Source: Thauera aromatica K172
GTDB lineage: Bacteria > Pseudomonadota > Gammaproteobacteria > Burkholderiales > Rhodocyclaceae
Direction: 5' to 3'
NCBI RefSeq assembly: GCF_003030465.1
Contig: NZ_CP028339.1
Span: forward strand, 2,984,041 to 3,048,040
DNA: 64,000 bases
This document shows, one piece after another, positions 45,181-54,122 of this stretch. The notes under the pieces are model-generated. The model saw only the letters and a list, made by a program, of their open reading frames with translations, ran no database searches and had not been told where the DNA came from. The position numbers and the translations under genes were made by a program. How positions within the stretch are numbered: the first letter of the stretch is position 1; every line of letters starts with the position of its first letter.

Positions 45181-46388
45181 ACCGCGCTTCCCTACCGGCC
45201 GCCTCCCTGCTGGCCGCAATCCTGCTCGCGCCCGGGCACGCTTGCGCCGCCGCGGCGCAGGCGCTCGACTGGCGCTTTTCCGGTTTTGCGACCCTGGGCG
45301 CGGTCTACACCCGCAGCGACGACCTGCGCTTCGCCCGCATCGGCACCGACGCCCCCGGCGGCCACAACCCCGACACCGGCCCCGACTCCATCCTCGGCCT
45401 CCAGCTCGGGATGCGCCTGGGCGAAAGAAACACCGCCGTGCTGCAGCTGGTCACGCGTGAAACGCCGCGCAACGACTACCGCCCGCGCGCCGCCCTCGCC
45501 TTCCTCAGCCACCAGCTCGATCCCGAGCTGAGCGTCCGCATCGGGCGCCTGCGCACACCGTTCTTCATGCTCTCCGATTCGATCGACCTCAACTACGGCC
45601 GCCCCTGGGTGCGGCCGCCGGTCGAAGTCTACGGCCTCAACCCGTTCCCCGATCTCGACGGCGCCGACCTCCTCTACCGCACCCGCCTGGGCGCGGGCAA
45701 CCTCGAACTCCACCCCTACCTCGGCGCCAGCCGCACACCGGTGATCGGCGGCGGCGAAGCCCGCCTCAGCCGCCTGCACGGCATCAGCCTGATGTACGAC
45801 CGCGGCCCCCTGACCCTGAGCGCCGGGCACGCCGTCGCCGACCTCGCGGTCCACCGCAACTCGGCCGAATTCCGCAATTTCGCCGCCAATCTGCCGCCAC
45901 CGCTCCGCGAGCGGATGAGCGGCAGCGGCGCACATGCGAGCTTCAGCTCGATCGGCTTCCAGTGGGACGACGGCCGCTGGCTGTTCAGCGGTGAAATCGC
46001 CCGCAACACCGCCGCGCGCTTTTCCAACAGCGCCCGTGGCGTCTACCTGATGGCGGGCTATCGCGATGGTCGCCTCACGCCCTATTTCGGCCTCGCCCGC
46101 CAGCGCCAGGACCGGACCCTGCTGCCTGCCGGGCTGGCCGCCACCTACCCCGAGCTGGACGGGCTCATAGACGGCTTCAACCGCTCCCGCAACCAGGCCC
46201 AGCGCAGCGTCACCGCCGGCCTGCGCTGGGACGTCACACCCGACACCGCGCTGAAGGCGGAGCTCACCCACGTACGCACCGACCGCGGCGCATTCGGCTC
46301 CTTCATCCCACGCGGCGACGCCTTCGCGCCGGGGCTGGACGAGCGCTCGATGAATCTGCTGAGCCTGTCCGTCGATGTCGTTTTCTGA
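45177..46388 (+). CDS. Outer-membrane porin-like beta-barrel protein
   Basis: A 403-residue exported protein: signal peptide (LPAASLLAAILLAPGHACA), then alternating amphipathic strands, ending SLSVDVVF with the terminal Phe of outer-membrane barrels. It reads LSVRIGRLRTPFFMLSDSID, typical of phosphate- or anion-porin-like families. The ATG overlaps the stop of the GGDEF/EAL gene (ATGA). The substrate is unknown. Confidence 0.78.
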   Translation: MNRASLPAASLLAAILLAPGHACAAAAQALDWRFSGFATLGAVYTRSDDLRFARIGTDAPGGHNPDTGPDSILGLQLGMRLGERNTAVLQLVTRETPRNDYRPRAALAFLSHQLDPELSVRIGRLRTPFFMLSDSIDLNYGRPWVRPPVEVYGLNPFPDLDGADLLYRTRLGAGNLELHPYLGASRTPVIGGGEARLSRLHGISLMYDRGPLTLSAGHAVADLAVHRNSAEFRNFAANLPPPLRERMSGSGAHASFSSIGFQWDDGRWLFSGEIARNTAARFSNSARGVYLMAGYRDGRLTPYFGLARQRQDRTLLPAGLAATYPELDGLIDGFNRSRNQAQRSVTAGLRWDVTPDTALKAELTHVRTDRGAFGSFIPRGDAFAPGLDERSMNLLSLSVDVVF

Positions 46389-46833
46389 GCACGTCTTCCA
46401 TCGCTGGGGGCGCCGGCTGGCGCTGACCGTGGCGCTCGCCTGCGCCCCGGCACCGGACGGCCACGCCCAGACTCCGCTGGCGCTGGTGAGCGCCGCCGCC
46501 GGGCCGGTCACCACGCTCGACCGCGATACCGCCGAGCAGCTCTACCTCGGCCGGCGCAGCAACCTGTCCGACGGCACCGCGGTGCAGCTCATCGACCTGC
46601 CCGCCGGCCCCGAGCGCGACCGCTTCTACCTCGGCCTGACCGGCAAGAATCCGAGCCAGATCCGCGCCTACTGGTCGCGCCTGGTGTTCACCGGCCGCGC
46701 CCAGCCTCCGCGCGAAGCGGCCGACGTCGCTGCCGCCCGCCGCCTGCTCGGCGAGCTTCCCGGCGCCATCGCCTACCTGCCGCTCGACGCGGCCGACAGC
46801 CCGCAGTTGCGCATCCTCCTGCGGCTCGAGTAG
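46375..46833 (+). CDS. Small PstS-like periplasmic protein
   Basis: A 152-residue exported protein, about half the length of true PstS. After the signal peptide comes ALVSAAAGPVTTLDRDTAEQ, then LYLGRRSNLSDGTAVQLIDL, FYLGLTGKNPSQIRAYWSRL and GELPGAIAYLPL. This is the pattern of single-domain PBP-like (phosphate-binding-like) proteins. It begins inside the end of the porin gene, overlapping by 14 bp. Such proteins often sit beside porins and GGDEF/EAL regulators and may act as sensor ligands. Confidence 0.78.
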   Translation: MSFSEHVFHRWGRRLALTVALACAPAPDGHAQTPLALVSAAAGPVTTLDRDTAEQLYLGRRSNLSDGTAVQLIDLPAGPERDRFYLGLTGKNPSQIRAYWSRLVFTGRAQPPREAADVAAARRLLGELPGAIAYLPLDAADSPQLRILLRLE

Positions 46834-46976
46834 TCGCCCCCCGCCCCCGCTGCGCCTCGGCTCGCCTCCGATCGGCCTGTCGCCCCCGATCCGTGCTTTG
46901 CCGGGCGCAGCGGGGGCGACAGGCCGGAGCGGGCACGGGCAGGGCGGCAGTTGCCCTCTTGCCGGCCTTGTGTTCT

Positions 46977-46995
46977 AATACGAATCATTCCTATT
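46977..46995. promoter_or_regulatory. Fur-box-like palindrome upstream of hemP
   Basis: AATACGAATCATTCCTATT pairs in eight of nine positions around the central C. It lies 16 bp before the hemP start in an AT-rich patch, where a repressor would block transcription. It fits proteobacterial Fur sites of 19 bp. Confidence 0.65.
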
Positions 46996-47011
46996 ATTGA
47001 CAACAATCGCC

Positions 47012-47218
47012 ATGACCGTATCGCTGCCGACGCCTCACCCGTCGCCCCCACCCGGCTGCGCACCGGCGTCCCTCGAAGCCGCCGCCCCCGACTTCCAGGA
47101 CAACGCCCTCGACAGCCGGAGCCTGCTCGCCGGCCGCAAGGCGGTGGCGATCGAGCACGAGGGCAGCCGCTACGTGCTGCGCGCCACCCGCAGCGGCAAG
47201 CTGATCCTGACCAAGTAA
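47012..47218 (+). CDS. hemP: Hemin uptake protein HemP
   Basis: A 68-residue protein ending SRLLF-type text, here LDSRSLLAGRKAVAIEHEGS followed by RYVLRATRSGKLILTK, the HemP/HmuP signature. HemP proteins help activate heme-uptake gene expression in several betaproteobacteria. No heme receptor or hmuTUV genes follow; instead bfd and bfr are next. A Fur-like site lies directly upstream. Confidence 0.88.
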   Translation: MTVSLPTPHPSPPPGCAPASLEAAAPDFQDNALDSRSLLAGRKAVAIEHEGSRYVLRATRSGKLILTK

Positions 47219-47258
47219 TCGCCCCTCCCGGGGCAGGACTCGAGAACGAGGCTAGACT

Positions 47259-47498
47259 ATGTATGTCTGTGTGTGCAACGCGGTGACCGAACGCCAGATC
47301 GACCAGGCCGTTCGCGCCGGCGCCACCTCTCTGCGCCACCTGCGCCACCAGCTCGGGGTCAGCGCGGAGTGCGGCCGCTGCGCACGCTGCGCCCAGGACT
47401 GCCTGCGCGCGGCGCTGTGCGAGCCGTCCAGACCGGCCCCGGCGGTGCATGCGGCACATGCCGGTTCCTCGCGGTCCCTTGCCCTGGAGGCATCATGA
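47259..47498 (+). CDS. bfd: Bacterioferritin-associated ferredoxin
   Basis: A 79-residue [2Fe-2S] protein with ligands Cys4, Cys6, Cys38 and Cys41 ([11 protein letters not shown] and ECGRCARC). It reduces ferric iron in bacterioferritin for release. The stop overlaps the bfr start (ATGA, 47495-47498). The tail after residue 52 is Ala/His-rich and unconserved. Confidence 0.92.
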   Translation: MYVCVCNAVTERQIDQAVRAGATSLRHLRHQLGVSAECGRCARCAQDCLRAALCEPSRPAPAVHAAHAGSSRSLALEAS

Positions 47499-47974
47499 AA
47501 GGCGATAAGAAAGTCATCCAGCTCCTCAACAAACAGCTCACCATCGAACTCACCGCGGTCAACCAGTACTTCCTCCATGCCCGCATGTACAAGAACTGGG
47601 GCTTCGGGCGGCTCGGCAAGCACGAATACGACGAGTCCATCGAGGAGATGAAGCACGCCGACGCCCTGATCGAGCGCATCCTGTTCCTCGAAGGCCTGCC
47701 CAACCTGCAGAACCTGAACAAGCTGCTGATCGGCGAAAACGTCGCCGAGTGCATGCAGGGCGACCTCAAGCTCGAACAGGGCGGGCGCGACAGCCTGCTC
47801 GAAGCGGTCGCCCACTGCGAATCCTGTCGCGACTACGTGTCGCGCGAGCTGTTCGAGCACATCCTCGAAGACACCGAAGAGCACATCGATTATCTCGAGA
47901 CCCAGCTCGGCCTGATCGACAGCGTCGGCCTGCAGAACTACCTGCAGTCCCAGATGGAGCACGGCGCATCCTGA
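47495..47974 (+). CDS. bfr: Bacterioferritin
   Basis: A 159-residue iron-storage protein forming a 24-mer with ferroxidase centres. The ligands Glu18, Glu51 and His54 are visible ([10 protein letters not shown] and [13 protein letters not shown]), with Met52 as heme ligand, plus the later [11 protein letters not shown] pair. TGGAGG precedes the ATG. It is in operon with bfd and probably hemP, a simple iron storage/release unit. Confidence 0.96.
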   Translation: MKGDKKVIQLLNKQLTIELTAVNQYFLHARMYKNWGFGRLGKHEYDESIEEMKHADALIERILFLEGLPNLQNLNKLLIGENVAECMQGDLKLEQGGRDSLLEAVAHCESCRDYVSRELFEHILEDTEEHIDYLETQLGLIDSVGLQNYLQSQMEHGAS

Positions 47975-47986
47975 ATCCATGACCTG

Positions 47987-48006
47987 CGGCCCCGCCAACG
48001 GGGCCG
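47987..48006 (+). terminator. Hairpin terminator after bfr
   Basis: CGGCCCCG and CGGGGCCG form an 8-bp GC stem with the loop CCAA, followed by TCCTTCATCC. It starts 13 bp after the bfr stop. The T-tract is weak. Confidence 0.55.
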
Positions 48007-48097
48007 TCCTTCATCCGCCCCCATGCACCCTGCCGCTCACGCCCTTCCGAACTTGCCGCTTTATCCGCCCCCCGCCACACGCCGCAACCAGACCCCG

Positions 48098-48829
48098 ATG
48101 CCGCACCCGGGCGCCGTCGCTGCACGCCGTCCCGGCGTACGCCTGGCCGCACGGACGCCGGGACGGATCGCGCTCGCCAGCCTGGTCGCCCTCGCTCACG
48201 CCGCCGCACTCGGCGCCCTGATCCACTTCGGCATGGACAAGATCGAGCTGCCGCAGCCGATGCCGGTGCAGGTGGCCCTGATCGCCGCCCCGCAGGCCGA
48301 GCCGCAACCAGCGGTCGTTCCCGCCCCCGAGCCGCCGCCCAAGGTGCAGCGCCCCGAGCCGACGCCACCGAAGCCGGCGCCACCCAAGCCGCGCCCCAAG
48401 CCGCTCGCCAAGCGCCCACCACCAGCACCGGTGACCGAATCCCCGGCGGCGCCGACCCAGATCACCACGGCCGCTCCGCCCCCAGCCGCCGAGGCCGCCC
48501 CGGCGGCACCGGCACCCGCGCCAGCTGCCGCACCGGCACCGCTCACCGCGGCCCGCTTCGACGCCGCCTATCTGAACAACCCTGCCCCGGCATATCCGAT
48601 GCTGTCGCGGCGCATGCGCGAGGAAGGCCAGGTCATGCTGCGCGTGCTGGTGTCGGCCGACGGACTGCCGGACCGCATCGAATTGCGCACCACGTCGGGC
48701 TCCGAACGCCTCGACCGCGCAGCCCAGGACGCCGTCGCCCGCTGGCGCTTCGTTCCCGCCCGCCGGGGCGAACAGGCAGTCGAGGCCTGGGTTCTCGTTC
48801 CCATCGTTTTCAAACTGCAAGGAAGCTGA
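48098..48829 (+). CDS. tonB: TonB energy transducer
   Basis: A 243-residue protein: N-terminal transmembrane helix (IALASLVALAHAAALGALIH), a long Pro/Ala/Lys-rich periplasm-spanning region (PEPTPPKPAPPKPRPKPLAK) and a C-terminal TonB domain (AYPMLSRRMREEGQVMLRVL, ending AWVLVPIVFKL). It transmits proton-motive force to the receptors at 55783 and 60456. ATG 48098 was preferred; 48023 would add 25 residues before the helix. It is in operon with exbB and exbD. Confidence 0.93.
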   Translation: MPHPGAVAARRPGVRLAARTPGRIALASLVALAHAAALGALIHFGMDKIELPQPMPVQVALIAAPQAEPQPAVVPAPEPPPKVQRPEPTPPKPAPPKPRPKPLAKRPPPAPVTESPAAPTQITTAAPPPAAEAAPAAPAPAPAAAPAPLTAARFDAAYLNNPAPAYPMLSRRMREEGQVMLRVLVSADGLPDRIELRTTSGSERLDRAAQDAVARWRFVPARRGEQAVEAWVLVPIVFKLQGS

Positions 48830-48831
48830 AC

Positions 48832-49590
48832 ATGGAGAGTTCACAGGCCTTCGGCCTCGCCCACCTGTGGGGGCAGTCCGACACCCTCATCCGCGCCGTG
48901 GCGCTCGCCCTGCTGCTGATGTCGGTCACCAGCTGGTACCTGATCCTCGCCCGCCTGCTGCGCCAGCTGCGCGCCCGCCGCCATGCCGGCGCGGTGGAAG
49001 CGTTCTGGGCCGCGCCCGACCTCGAATCGGGGCTGCAGCGGCTGCAGCTCCAGGCGCCGGAATCGCCGTTCGAGGCGCTCGCCCAGCAAGGCGCCGCCGC
49101 CACCCAGCACGTCCGCCGCCACACCCGCGGCGACACCCTGGGCGGCAAGCTCGACGCCGACGAAGTCATCACCCGCGCGCTGCGCAAGTCGATCGCGCTG
49201 TCGACCGCGGCGCTCGAGTCCGGTCTCACCGTGCTCGCCTCGATCGGCTCCACCGCCCCGTTCATCGGCCTGTTCGGCACGGTGTGGGGGATCTACCACG
49301 CCCTGGTCAACATCAGCGTCTCCGGCATGGCCACGCTCGACAAGGTCGCCGGCCCGGTCGGCGAGGCCCTGATCATGACCGCCTTCGGCCTCTTCGTCGC
49401 CATTCCTGCGGTGCTCGCCTACAACGCCATCACCCGCGCCAACCGCGTCGAGCTGTCCGAGCTCGACGCCTTCGCCCACGATCTGCACGCCTGGTTCTCG
49501 ACCGGCTCGCGCATCGCCCCGCTCGCCGCGGGCCACGAGGCACCGGCCGGCGCCACGGCCGCGGCGCTCCCCGCCAGCGGAGCAGCGTGA
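48832..49590 (+). CDS. exbB: ExbB proton-channel protein
   Basis: A 252-residue MotA/TolQ/ExbB-family protein with three membrane helices; [20 protein letters not shown] and TVWGIYHALVNI are the family core. It lies 2 bp after tonB, and its stop overlaps the exbD start as TGATG. Confidence 0.94.
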   Translation: MESSQAFGLAHLWGQSDTLIRAVALALLLMSVTSWYLILARLLRQLRARRHAGAVEAFWAAPDLESGLQRLQLQAPESPFEALAQQGAAATQHVRRHTRGDTLGGKLDADEVITRALRKSIALSTAALESGLTVLASIGSTAPFIGLFGTVWGIYHALVNISVSGMATLDKVAGPVGEALIMTAFGLFVAIPAVLAYNAITRANRVELSELDAFAHDLHAWFSTGSRIAPLAAGHEAPAGATAAALPASGAA

Positions 49591-50006
49591 TGGCCTTCGG
49601 TGGATTCGACCAGGGCGACACCCGCCCGCTGCAGAGCGACATCAACATGGTGCCGCTGATCGACGTCATGCTCGTGCTGCTGATCGTGTTCATGATCACC
49701 GCACCGCTGCTGACCCATTCGATCAAGATCGATCTGCCCCAGGCCTCCAGCGCGCCGAACCAGGAAAAGCCCGAAACCGTCACCCTCGCCCTCGACGAGG
49801 CCGGCAAGCTCTACTGGAACAACGAGGCGCTCGACAAGGCTACGCTCCCCGCCCGCCTCGCTGCCGCCGCGGCGCGCACGCCGCAGCCCGAACTGCACCT
49901 GCGCGCCGACCGCGGCACGCGCTACGAAGTCATCGCCGAAGTGATGAGCGAAGCGCGCAACGCCGGCATCGAGAAAATGGGCTTCATCACCGTGCCGGAG
50001 CCCTGA
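49590..50006 (+). CDS. exbD: ExbD proton-channel protein
   Basis: A 138-residue protein with one N-terminal membrane helix carrying the essential Asp (INMVPLIDVMLVLLIVFMIT) and a periplasmic domain (HLRADRGTRYEVIAEVMSEA, then AGIEKMGFITVPE). It completes the TonB-ExbB-ExbD motor. A strong convergent terminator follows. Confidence 0.94.
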   Translation: MAFGGFDQGDTRPLQSDINMVPLIDVMLVLLIVFMITAPLLTHSIKIDLPQASSAPNQEKPETVTLALDEAGKLYWNNEALDKATLPARLAAAAARTPQPELHLRADRGTRYEVIAEVMSEARNAGIEKMGFITVPEP

Positions 50007-50035
50007 GCACCGACGAGCGCGGGAAAGCCACGACC

Positions 50036-50084
50036 GAATGCGACAAGGGGCGCCGCCATCACCGGGGCGCCCCTTGTCGCATTC
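50036..50084. terminator. Bidirectional terminator between exbD and the Fur-family gene
   Basis: Nineteen bases, GAATGCGACAAGGGGCGCC (50036-50054), pair perfectly with 50066-50084 around an 11-base loop. It lies between convergent stop codons at 50006 and 50116. Confidence 0.75.
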
Positions 50085-50115
50085 TGCAGCGCACAGCGGG
50101 AGTCGCCGCCGCCGT

Positions 50116-50646
50116 TCAGGCGCGCGCCGCGAACCCCGGCCGGCTGCGCACGCGGACGACGACGTCGATCTCCTGCAGCTCCACCCCTTCGGGCAGGCGC
50201 GGGCGGCCGAGCACGGTCAGCTCGTCCTCGGCCAGGTCACGGAGCTCACCGGTGTCGACGTTGTACAGATGGAAATGCGGCGCCGTGGTCGAATCGTAGA
50301 ACATGCGCTGGGGATCGACGCTGAGTTCGCGGACCAGCTTCAGCTCGGTGAACAGGCGCAGCGTGTTGTACACGGTGGCGCGCGAAGTCTCCGGCGTGCG
50401 CTCCCGCACGCGGTCCCACACCTGCTCGGCGCACAGGTGCACCGGCGCCTCGAACAGCACGCGGGCGATCTCGACCCGCTGCTGGGTCACGGGCACCCCG
50501 GCGCGGCGCAGGCGGGCAATGGCGGCGGCGGTGCAATCGACGCCCTCGGCAACGGCAATGCCGGCGGCGGCATCCAGAGGAGAATCTGCGGGAGAATCTG
50601 CAGCGGCAGAATCGGCAGTGGCGTCGATGGCGGAATAGGCGTTCAT
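50116..50646 (-). CDS. Fur-family regulator without the Cys4 site (Irr-like)
   Basis: A 176-residue Fur-fold protein with an Ala/Asp-rich N-terminal extension of about 30 residues. The DNA-binding part reads AIARLRRAGVPVTQQRVEIA and PETSRATVYNTLRLFTELKL. Where Fur has HHDHLICxxC, this protein has APHFHLYNVDTGELRDLAED, with no Cys pairs at all, as in Irr/heme-responsive members. It neighbours tonB/exbBD, bfr and macAB and may govern them. The ligand is unproven. The start at 50646 was chosen for family length; the ribosome site is weak. Confidence 0.82.
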   Translation of the reverse strand: MNAYSAIDATADSAAADSPADSPLDAAAGIAVAEGVDCTAAAIARLRRAGVPVTQQRVEIARVLFEAPVHLCAEQVWDRVRERTPETSRATVYNTLRLFTELKLVRELSVDPQRMFYDSTTAPHFHLYNVDTGELRDLAEDELTVLGRPRLPEGVELQEIDVVVRVRSRPGFAARA

Positions 50647-50927
50647 CTGATTCACAGTGGGGTGGTGCCGGCCTGACTGCAATTGCGCGGCCTGCCGGTT
50701 GTTTTTCGGATTGCGTCTAATGCTGAGCCTTCGCCTCGGCTCCTGTCAATGCACAGCCCCATGAGAACCCCTTCCCCTCCGCCGCGGTCTGCATTCCGAT
50801 ACAAAGCGCCAGCCCTCCTGCGGCTATGCTCACCGGAATCGAACCGGCCGGCGAGCGGCTCAAGGCACGGCCCGGCACACCGCGCTCGAGCATTCCACCG
50901 CCTCCCCGGCATCACCTCCGGACCACG

Positions 50928-52146
50928 ATGAACACCGTCTCCTCTCCTTCCCGCCCTGCACCCTCCCGCTCCACGCCTTCCCGTCCCGCCGCGCCGCGCT
51001 GGCGCCGGGCACTGCTCGCGGGCGTCAGCGCGGCTCTGGCCGTCACCGCCTGGCTGGTCTGGCCGCAGCTCTTCGGCGAGCGCGAACCGCTCGCCGCCTA
51101 TCAGCTCGCCAGCGTCCAGCGCGGCACCCTGGAGGACGTCGTCACCGCCACCGGCACCCTGCAGCCGCGCGACTACGTCGATGTCGGCGCCCAGGTCTCG
51201 GGCCAGCTCGAGCGGATCCACGTCGAAGTGGGCAGCGAAGTCGAGGAAGGCCAACCGCTCGCCGACATCGACCCCACCGTCTACCGCGCCCGGGTGGACG
51301 CCTCCCGCGCCCAGTTGAACAACCTGCGCGCCCAGCTCAAGGACCGTGAAGCCCAGCTCACCCTCGCCCGCATCCAGCTGCGCCGCCAGCAGGCGCTGAT
51401 CGCCGAGGACGCCACCACCGCGGAAGGCGTGCAGACCGCCGAAGCCGCGGCGCAGTCGGCCGCCGCCCAGCTCGAGGCCCTGCACGCCCAGATCGAGCAG
51501 ATCGAATCGACCCTGCGCGCCGACCAGGCCAACCTCCAGTACGCCCGCATCCTGTCGCCGATGAAGGGCACGGTGGTGTCGATCACCGCCCGCCAGGGCC
51601 AGACCCTCAACACCAACCAGCAGGCTCCGGTGGTGATGCGCATCGCCGACCTGCGCACGATGACGGTGCAGACCCAGGTCTCGGAGGCCGACATCGGCCG
51701 CCTCAAGCTGGGCATGGAAGCCTACTTCACCACCCTCGGCGGCAGCGGCAAGCGCTGGTACGGCACGCTGGAGAAGATCGAGCCGACCCCCACCGTGACC
51801 AACAACGTCGTGCTCTACAACGCCTTGTTCGACGTTCCCAACACCGATGGCCGGCTGATGACGCAGATGACCGCGCAGGTGTTCTTCGTCGTCGCCAAGG
51901 CCGAGGACGCACTGCTGATCCCGATGGCGGCGCCCCGCCGCCGCGCCCGCTGCTGCAGCGGCGGCGAAGGGAACGGTCAAGGTCGTCGGCGCACAGGGCG
52001 CGCTCGAGGAGCGCAGCATCGAGCTCGGGATCTCCAACCGCATCCAGGCCCAGGTGCTGTCGGGCCTGGCAGAAGGCGAGCGCGTGGTTTCCGGGCCGGC
52101 CGCCGGCGCCGCCGGCCCCCGTCCGCAGCGGACGCCCCGCCTATGA
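50928..52146 (+). pseudogene. macA: MacA-type efflux adaptor, frameshifted near its end
   Basis: A membrane-fusion protein. The N-terminal membrane helix ([20 protein letters not shown]), lipoyl domain ([20 protein letters not shown]), coiled coil and barrel ([20 protein letters not shown]) are intact up to LLIPMAA at about 51930. The frame then turns to an Arg-rich nonsense stretch. One base fewer in the CCCC run at 51933-51936 restores a normal MacA end ([20 protein letters not shown], then [14 protein letters not shown]) with a stop at 52144-52146 overlapping the macB ATG (ATGA). The written sequence instead reads through in frame into macB, giving one 1098-residue frame. It is either a real mutation or a base-call error. 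Confidence 0.85.
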
Positions 52147-54122
52147 AGCGCGAAGCCTTGCCCGCCGCCGCGCACGCCGCGCCACCGGCGCTGCCGCCGA
52201 TCCCGCTGATCGAGCTCTCCGGCATCACCCGCAGCTTCGTCAACGGCGAGATCGAGACCCGGGTGCTGCACGGCATCGACCTCGCCATCTACCCCGGTGA
52301 GTTCGTCGCCATCGTCGGCGCCTCGGGTTCGGGCAAATCGACGCTGATGAACATCCTCGGCTGCCTCGACCGCCCGAGCAGCGGGCACTACCGCTTCATG
52401 GGCGAGGACGTCGCCGGCTTCGACCGCGACCGCCTCGCCCGCCTGCGCCGCGAAGCCTTCGGCTTCGTGTTCCAGAGCTACAACCTGATCGGCGGCGCCA
52501 GCGCGCGCGACAACGTCGAAGTGCCGGCAATCTATTCGGGCATGCCGCGCGCCGAGCGCCACGCCCGCGCCGAACACCTGCTCGCCACCCTGGGCCTGGC
52601 CGAGCGCAGCGCGCACCGCCCCGGCCAGCTCTCCGGCGGCCAGCAGCAGCGGGTGTCGATCGCACGCGCGCTGATGAACGGCGGGCGCATCATCCTCGCC
52701 GACGAGCCCACCGGCGCGCTCGACAGCAAGAGCGGCGCCGACGTCATGAAGCTGCTCGGCGAGCTGTCCGCGGCCGGGCACACGATCATCCTCATCACCC
52801 ACGAGCGCGAGGTCGCCGAGCAGGCCAGCCGTATCATCGAGATCCGCGACGGGCACATCGTGGCCGACCCCGGTCCGCGCCCGCCGCCCGGCCCCGAGCC
52901 CGACTTCGCACCGCACGTCGACCGCACTTCACCCCTGTCCGACGTCCTCGAAGCCACCCGCAGCGCGCTGCGTGCACTGCGCGCGAACCTGTTCCGCACC
53001 ACCCTCACTCTGCTCGGCATCGTCATCGGCGTGGCTTCGGTGATCGCCATGCTGGCGATCGGCGACGGCTCCAAGCAGAAGGTCATCGACCAGGTCAGCG
53101 CGATGGGCACCAACCTCCTCACCGTGCGCCCCGGCGCACCCAACACCCGCGGCCGCGACGCTCCGGCGACGCTGGTGATCGAGGACGTGCGGGCAATCGG
53201 CGGCCTGCCCAACGTGCTCGCCTCGGTGCCCGAGCAGGGCGGCACGATCACCCTGCGCGCGGGCAACACCGACCACCGCAGCAGCGTCAACGGCACCTCG
53301 GCCGACTACATCGTCGCGCGCAACTGGGCGCCCGCCAGCGGCACCTTCTTCAGCGCCGAGGACGAGGCACGCTACGCCACCGTCGCCGTGCTCGGCCAGA
53401 CCGTGGCCAAGGCGCTGTTTCCCGCCGGCGATGCGGTCGGCCAGTTCGTCCTGGTCAACAACATCCCCTTCCAGGTCGTCGGCACGATGACGCCGAAGGG
53501 CGCCACGCCCTGGGGCCAGGACCAGGACGATGTCGTCTTCATGCCCCTCACCACCGCCAGCCTGCGCATCACCGGCCAGCGCTTCCTGCGCAACGTCACC
53601 GTCGCGGTCGAGGACGTCACCCGCATCGACGACACCCAGGCCGAGGTGCATGCCCTGCTCGCCGCCCGCCATGGCGTGGAAGACTTCCAGATCCGCAACA
53701 TGGCCTCGGTGCTCGACACCGTGTCGGAGACGCAGAACACGCTCACCATCCTGCTCGGCACGGTGGCGGCGATCTCGCTGCTGGTTGGCGGCATCGGGGT
53801 GATGAACATCATGCTGGTGTCGGTCACCGAGCGCACCCGCGAGATCGGCATCCGCATGGCCACCGGCGCGCGGATGAAGAACATCCTCCAGCAGTTCCTG
53901 ATCGAGGCCCTGGTGGTGTCGGCGGTGGGGGGGCTGGTCGGCGTCGTCGTCGGCCTCGGCAGCGCCGCCCTGATCGCCCGCTTCGGCACCGCGGTGCAGT
54001 ATTCGCTCGCCCCGGTGGTGCTCGCCTTCAGCTGCGCCTTCCTCACCGGCCTGGTGTTCGGCTACCTGCCCGCGCGCAAGGCCGCCCGCCTCGACCCGGT
54101 GGTCGCCCTCGCCTCGGAATGA
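52143..54122 (+). CDS. macB: MacB-type ABC efflux transporter
   Basis: A 659-residue protein: N-terminal ATPase (Walker A GASGSGKS at 59-66, signature LSGGQQQR, Walker [13 protein letters not shown]), then a first membrane helix ([20 protein letters not shown]), a periplasmic MacB domain and three C-terminal FtsX helices ending [20 protein letters not shown]. It couples ATP hydrolysis to extrusion of macrolide-, toxin- or siderophore-like molecules through an outer-membrane partner. It is in the triad macA-macB-nodT with 4-bp overlaps on each side. Confidence 0.94.
   Translation: MKREALPAAAHAAPPALPPIPLIELSGITRSFVNGEIETRVLHGIDLAIYPGEFVAIVGASGSGKSTLMNILGCLDRPSSGHYRFMGEDVAGFDRDRLARLRREAFGFVFQSYNLIGGASARDNVEVPAIYSGMPRAERHARAEHLLATLGLAERSAHRPGQLSGGQQQRVSIARALMNGGRIILADEPTGALDSKSGADVMKLLGELSAAGHTIILITHEREVAEQASRIIEIRDGHIVADPGPRPPPGPEPDFAPHVDRTSPLSDVLEATRSALRALRANLFRTTLTLLGIVIGVASVIAMLAIGDGSKQKVIDQVSAMGTNLLTVRPGAPNTRGRDAPATLVIEDVRAIGGLPNVLASVPEQGGTITLRAGNTDHRSSVNGTSADYIVARNWAPASGTFFSAEDEARYATVAVLGQTVAKALFPAGDAVGQFVLVNNIPFQVVGTMTPKGATPWGQDQDDVVFMPLTTASLRITGQRFLRNVTVAVEDVTRIDDTQAEVHALLAARHGVEDFQIRNMASVLDTVSETQNTLTILLGTVAAISLLVGGIGVMNIMLVSVTERTREIGIRMATGARMKNILQQFLIEALVVSAVGGLVGVVVGLGSAALIARFGTAVQYSLAPVVLAFSCAFLTGLVFGYLPARKAARLDPVVALASE

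Noticed and set aside
50826-54122. A genuine MacA-MacB fusion protein
   Set aside because: The linker is Arg-rich nonsense, while a one-base correction gives a normal MacA end and an ATGA overlap, so frameshift is the better explanation.
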